From NCBI RefSeq assembly GCF_027409185.1, contig NC_084461.1:187958001-188022000 (forward strand): a DNA stretch of 64,000 bases, written 5' to 3'. Positions 23,761 to 64,000 of the stretch are shown here, piece by piece. The DNA is from Cynocephalus volans. Lineage: Eukaryota; Chordata; Mammalia; Dermoptera; Cynocephalidae. Below the pieces are notes generated by a model. That model saw only the letters and a program-made list of their open reading frames with translations. It did not search any database and had not been told where the DNA came from. A program made the translations under genes and the position numbers. Numbering within the stretch: position 1 is the first letter of the stretch; each line of letters begins with the position of its first letter.

Positions 23761-26359
23761 CTACTTCTTCCCATTCTCAGTCCATGCAATTCGGATGGGA
23801 CTAACCACAGTCTCTGCTTCCAGGGGTGGGCAATGATCCAGAGAAAATCTTAGGTCTTTCTTTCCTTCAAAATTGCTAAACAGGTGAATTGTAAACTGGA
23901 GATGCTAGGGTTCATGGCTGCCATCACCTGGAGACTGTTTGAGAGTGAAAAAGCAAAGGAAAGCGACAGAGCCAAAAAATGGAGAGATTCTCAGTGACTT
24001 CGTTTGGCACCTGGGATTATGCTGTTCTGAATTTGGAGACTATTCCCAATAAGTCCCTTCTTTATAAGCATAAGCTAGTGAGTTGGGTTTTTGACATTCA
24101 GCCATCAAAAGAAAGCTTATTAATGTGGGGGGTGGGGAAGGCAAATTCTGGAAAAGACATTCTGTTAAGTTTGGCAAATTCTCAGATGTTATAGTTTGTG
24201 GCCACATAGAAAAAGATGTGGTCGCTAGGTGCTAGTGTATGCTCTAGTAACACAAGCTGTGCCAAATTGAACATATTTTCATGAAAAGATCACTAGAATG
24301 AGGATTTGGAGACTGTTGCAGACAATGTGTCCAGATCTTAGTCCACTCATTAAGTTGTTATGGACAAAGGAGAGAAATGTGAGCTAGATAATAGTGCAGT
24401 AGACTAACATCTGCATAATCATCTTTCGTGACTTTACATGACAAAGAACTTGAATAGTGCAGGCAATTCTACCCATCTGTTCCACTCAACAAGCATGTGT
24501 CCCAGAATAAGAAAGACACAACAAAAACGTCAGATATGACTCAGTGGGACAGTGGTATGGCCTCAGTTCCCATTGGCCTCCGAGTGTAAATATCTTACTG
24601 TGCCAATTCTGATTCTAGTACATAAACAGGTATTTTTCATATAACCTTCCTGACACTTGAGTCCAGCTGACTACATCAGGTGCTCAAACAAAGGAAGAAT
24701 GATCTGTTGCAACACTGTATAATAAAGTGTTATGAGAGATGAGGCAGGGAGTACCTTCTAAGATTTTCACTTTACTGACTTTGGAACCTGTAGTCAAGTT
24801 GACTAACAGTTGAGTAATGAAATCTAGTTGATTGGTTATTTTCAATCTGGAATGAATGTCTAGAAGTTCCATTGGATAGAAACATAGTAGTTATGCTTTT
24901 TAAATTTGTGTGTAACCCAAAGCTGGGATGTATAACTAAGACATTGTTTGAAGATAAAAGACTCCAGAAAACCAGTCAGACAATAAGGACAAGCCAAAAT
25001 GAGCATGAGAACATTCAACGATAAGCAGAGTTTAGTGCCTGGGTTAAAAAAAGATCAACAGTGCAAGTACACCATGAGAAGATTTAACGTGACTGAAGTT
25101 TATATACTGTATAAAGGACTCCGCTTTGAGTTGATTGTTGATGCAAACCAACAATGTGCAGGGGAAAGGATCCCACAAAGGTGGGCAGTGAAAACTCCAC
25201 TGCATGCCCATGCCCAGACTTTTTGTTCAGTGTCGGATGCCTCCAGAACTAGATGACAGAGATGCTGAGGGATTGCAGACTCATGCTAGAGGAAAATAGC
25301 TTTTTAACTGGGAAAAGAGACTTTTAGCATAATAGCTATATTGAAATACTCAAAGGGATCTCACACGGAAGAGGGATTAAACCTGTCCAGAGTGGTTCCA
25401 GAGGGCTAAACAAGAACCAATGTACAGCAGAAGTTAGCTAATGAGAGGTGGATTCAGCCCAGAATGAGACTGCTTTAATGATTAAAGCTGTCCAAATATG
25501 GAATAGACTGCCTTTTGCAATCTCCATCACTTTACAGGAGGGCTGTAGAGGGTTGGGAACCTGTCTGGGGCCTCTTTTGCAAATCACTCTTCTGGTCTCT
25601 TCTGTCTGACTAGCTTTTTTAAACCAGTCTGCCTTTTACCAGCTAATGTCCTCCTTTATTAATGCCTTTGAAGTTCTTTGATCAAATCATTCATGCTTCT
25701 GAATCAGTTTCTCTTCTTTTTCTCACCCTGTCCTCAGTTTATTGAATATACCTGTAATCCTTGCTGAAAAATAGAGTATTTCTAAAACCTATTCCTACTT
25801 TTTTTAAAACCTGTTAACAAGAAGCAAGTATAATGCAATGCATAAAATAAATTGAGCCCAAGTTTATCTCTACATAAGATAAACTAGATACTTTTGGGAG
25901 GCTGGGCTTATGATAAATTTTGGCAACCTATAAACAGGTTTCAGAGACACTAACAAGTTGGGGAACCAAGGACATAATTTATATGATAATGTACAAGGGA
26001 CCGGTTATGGGCTAAAAATCACACAGTTTCGGTTTAAGAGAATATTCCAGCCTCCAGTAAATAGAAAGTTTGCAAAGAACAGTCTAGGAGGGCAGTGGCA
26101 ATAGTCACAGTACCAGTGTGAACTTACACCTCACTAATTTCTGAGAAACCTCTAATGCTATCTGGCTTTGTTTTTGTCTGTCTGTTTTAAACCTCACTAG
26201 CCTTCACAGCCATTCTCATGTGGCAAATAGTTCAGAGGCCCTTGAGTTTATTTCACAAATTGGAAATCAATGAACTTGAGTTCAGCAAAAATTTGCTGAG
26301 GCCCTCCTACGGGTGAGGTCGTTTGCAAGTCACTGAAGGGTTAAGGATGATGGGATTTT
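23761..26359. other. Intergenic, no gene or repeat recognised
   Basis: 2.6 kb of AT-rich unique sequence. The 85-codon + frame at 24999-25256 has no recognisable motif. Nothing here supports an exon. Confidence 0.5.
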
Positions 26360-26700
26360 TTCATTCATTCAAACAGCAGACATTCAATAAATAACGAGCA
26401 TATACCAGGGACTGGTTTTTGTACTGAGGATGGATAAGATAGACAAACCCTTGTTCTCACAAACCTTATATCTTAGTGTTCCATGAAATACTAGGAGACA
26501 GGCAGTAAACAGCTACACAAAAATACAGTATCAGAGATTAGTGCTGTGAAGAAAATAAAACTGAATAATGTTATAGAAGGTGAACTGGGGATAGCAGCCA
26601 CTTTAGATAGTCAGCAAAGACTCTAAGGAGGGGACATGTAAGCTGAGACCTGAATGATAAGATCGAAGGAGGCATGTGAAGATTGCGGGGAAGAGCAAAG
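26360..26700 (-). mobile_element. L2 LINE fragment
   Basis: CATTCAATAAATAACGAGCA, TATACCAGGGACTGGTTTTT, ACAAACCCTTGTTCTCACAA and GACATGTAAGCTGAGACCTG follow reverse-complement L2. Confidence 0.65.
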
Positions 26701-28009
26701 GCTGAGGTCAGGAACCCCTCCAGATGTTCATACTTGCACCTGAAGTGCTTATAACCCCAAGCAGAGGCTGGGCCACAGGATAGGGATCCAAAGTCAAATG
26801 CCTAAGATAATTTTCAAGCTGAGAAAGGTAACAATCCTCCTTTTGCCTGCAGTACTTCTATTGGTGCTGAAAGAGATGAGGTAAGGCAGAAGAATTGGTA
26901 AGAAATGGTGCAGAGCTGGTTTCAGAGGGAAAAGTACCACCAGACCTCCATTACCACACCCCCACCATGCACTCACCTGCCCCTCCTGATACTGTAACCT
27001 AACCAGTTTCCACCCTGCTTCTCTTACTGCATTGCTATACACACTAGAATTTGTTTGTTGGTTGGTTGTGTAGGGTTTGTTGGTCCTTTTCCAAGTATCA
27101 ATCAAAATTGCATGCCAGCCTCCACTCCTTGGAAATAATTAAATAAAATGACGTGCCTGATTTCAGCTAGGTAATGCACTGTGATTTGCATCTGTTGAAG
27201 GAATTTATCTTAAGTCCTGAGGCTGAGGCTTGGGACACTAAGGTGATTTTTTGCTCTGCTTTTGCTCATGTGTTGGTGCACTATTGACAAACACATAAAT
27301 GGACTAAAGGCTTCATTCTGCAATCTGCTCCCTTAAGAAAGCTGCTCTTCTTTGTGAAGTGAATATGTTCATGTCTTGTTCATGAATTCAATGCAACAGG
27401 GTCCCTTTCCCTGTTAAGTAGTATAACCTCTTTATATGGGCAAAATTCCCTTTATCTTGCTGTGACCTAGGTTTTGTACAGACCTCATGAGCAAATTATC
27501 TGTGGTTTAAGAATACGTTTTGGATTAAAGTCCCTTTTTCTCTTATTGGGGGAAATGAGTCTATAAAACAGCCTTCATCTTAATGCCGGAGTCAAGCATC
27601 TTTTAGCAGTCCAGATGCTATTTAGCAGCTACTGTAGCATAGCCTGTGACTTCTACGTGGGCATGTATCAAAGGCTCTGTGGGATATTAAAAACGAAATA
27701 AAACTTCCTCCTCCTCCCCCCGAGAGTGGGATTCCCTCCGTCAGGGAACAGAACCCGCTGGGGAAGGGTCGGTGTTGGCGTGCGATGGAGCTCTCGGCTC
27801 GTGGTATGGGATGTGGTGTTCCTGAGGCGACAGATGAGGGATTCTGGCTGTGTGGGAAGGGAACTGCGGAATTCCTCCCTTGGTTCCTGAGTGGGGCTCT
27901 GAGGAGACAGATTAGGATGCAGAGCGCGGCCCAAGCGACCGAGGACTAGGAGGCGAGCCAAGGACACCCATCCCGAGCGCTCTTCGGGGATGCCCAGCGT
28001 GGACTGAGT
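26701..28009. other. ATP2A2 upstream flank, no gene seen
   Basis: Repeat-free unique sequence leading into the CpG island, with composition rising in GC from about 27.7 kb. Distal regulatory sites are likely but cannot be assigned by reading. Confidence 0.5.
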
Positions 28010-28043
28010 TCCCAGGTTCCCTGGTCTCTTATGCCCAGCCACC

Positions 28044-28061
28044 GACCCCGGCCCCAGGGTC
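28044..28061. promoter_or_regulatory. Possible nuclear-receptor element (inverted GACCC/GGGTC half-sites)
   Basis: GACCC at 28044-28048 and GGGTC at 28057-28061 form an inverted pair about 420 nt upstream of the predicted start. SERCA2 is thyroid-hormone responsive through elements in the few hundred bases upstream in rodents. The half-sites here are degenerate relative to AGGTCA, so this is only a candidate. Confidence 0.2.
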
Positions 28062-28280
28062 CTCGAAGGGCAGGCAGTCCTCCCTCGGGACAGCTAGTGC
28101 AGAGAGCCCACCGCAAGCCCTCCAACCCTCATCTGCTGGTGGATGCGGCGGGAGAGCCTCACGAGCCGAGCAGGGTCCGGGGATCCCCCTCCGCAGGTCC
28201 CCCGACCGCAGCGCGCACTGCGCGGGCGCGGTACAGCGCGCGCGGCCTCGATCCGGGTTCCTGAGGGCGGTGCGCGGGAG

Positions 28281-28290
28281 GGGGCGGGGC
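28281..28290 (+). promoter_or_regulatory. GC box (Sp1/KLF-type), distal
   Basis: GGGGCGGGGC is a perfect GC-box core, about 190 nt upstream of the predicted start. Published work on SERCA2 promoters reports several Sp1 sites in this interval; binding here is inferred. Confidence 0.65.
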
Positions 28291-28350
28291 CTGCACGGCG
28301 GCGTGGGCGCCGGGCGCGCGGGAGGGAGGCAGGGAGGGAGCCGGGGGGAG

Positions 28351-28360
28351 GAGGCGGGGC
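28351..28360 (+). promoter_or_regulatory. GC box (Sp1/KLF-type), proximal
   Basis: GAGGCGGGGC, about 120 nt upstream of the predicted start and 70 nt downstream of the first GC box. Confidence 0.65.
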
Positions 28361-28392
28361 CGTGTCGCCCGCGTCGCGCTGGGAGCTCTCGG

Positions 28393-28397
28393 CCAAT
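28393..28397 (+). promoter_or_regulatory. CCAAT box
   Basis: GGCCAATGAAC lies about 80 nt before the predicted start, the usual place for an NF-Y site, and 48 nt before the GATAAA box. Confidence 0.65.
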
Positions 28398-28445
28398 GAA
28401 CGGCGTCCACATGCCGCGGCGGCAGCGAGAGGGGAGGCAGCGGCC

Positions 28446-28451
28446 GATAAA
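28446..28451 (+). promoter_or_regulatory. TATA-like box (GATAAA)
   Basis: GATAAA is the only AT-rich hexamer in the GC-rich core promoter, lying between GCGGCC and TGCTATTAG. A non-canonical TATA element has been described for SERCA2 promoters. It implies a start near 28470-28480. Confidence 0.6.
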
Positions 28452-28474
28452 TGCTATTAGAGCAGCCGCCGCGG

Positions 28475-64000
<35,526 letters not shown>

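Overview
This is nuclear genomic DNA from a placental mammal. It carries one recognisable protein-coding gene: the 5' third of ATP2A2 (SERCA2, the sarco/endoplasmic reticulum Ca2+ pump), on the + strand, starting near 28.47 kb and running off the right edge. Seven coding exons lie in the window: 29011-29128, 29827-29844, 29940-30022, 36888-36992, 40467-40605, 59816-59896 and 63395-63480. Their 630 coding bases join in one frame and encode residues 1-210, from the start Met to just past the TGES motif of the actuator domain. Every intron edge is GT-AG.

The repeats point to a colugo (Dermoptera: Galeopterus or Cynocephalus). There are about 25 copies of tRNA-Ile-derived SINEs in three designs (monomer of about 100 bp, dimer of about 165 bp, GC-rich 140-150 bp form), many with perfect 12-18 bp target-site duplications. 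I saw no Alu, B1, ID or equine-type SINE. The CYN tRNA-Ile SINE family is known from colugos. The species call is an inference from repeat type, not from a database match.

Layout. Positions 1-28,000 are intergenic. They hold old MIR, L2 and L1 pieces, an ERVL-type LTR of MLT2 style, and a cluster of SINEs between 16 and 20 kb, with no gene I can support. Positions 28,010-29,440 form a CpG island with the promoter (GC boxes, CCAAT box, GATAAA TATA-like box), an ATG-free 5' UTR of about 535 nt, and exon 1. Exons 2 (an 18-nt microexon) and 3 follow within 900 bp. Intron 3 (6.9 kb) and intron 4 (3.5 kb) separate exons 4 and 5. Intron 5 is 19.2 kb and is packed with L1 and SINE insertions. Intron 6 (3.5 kb) contains a further 1.4-kb element.

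The most interesting item is a repeat of about 1.45 kb present in three copies (48877-50338 +, 51055-51751 -, 61229-62670 -). Its head resembles an L1 5' UTR and carries an AAGATGG (YY1-like) motif at the very 5' end. Its middle contains GC-rich tandem units of about 108 bp, and it ends in an A-rich tail at the same point in both long copies. I propose it as a non-autonomous, L1-mobilised composite element. Also notable are an L1 3' transduction at 43751-43882, SINEs carrying extra 3' sequence, and a 15-kb SINE-free zone around the ATP2A2 promoter.
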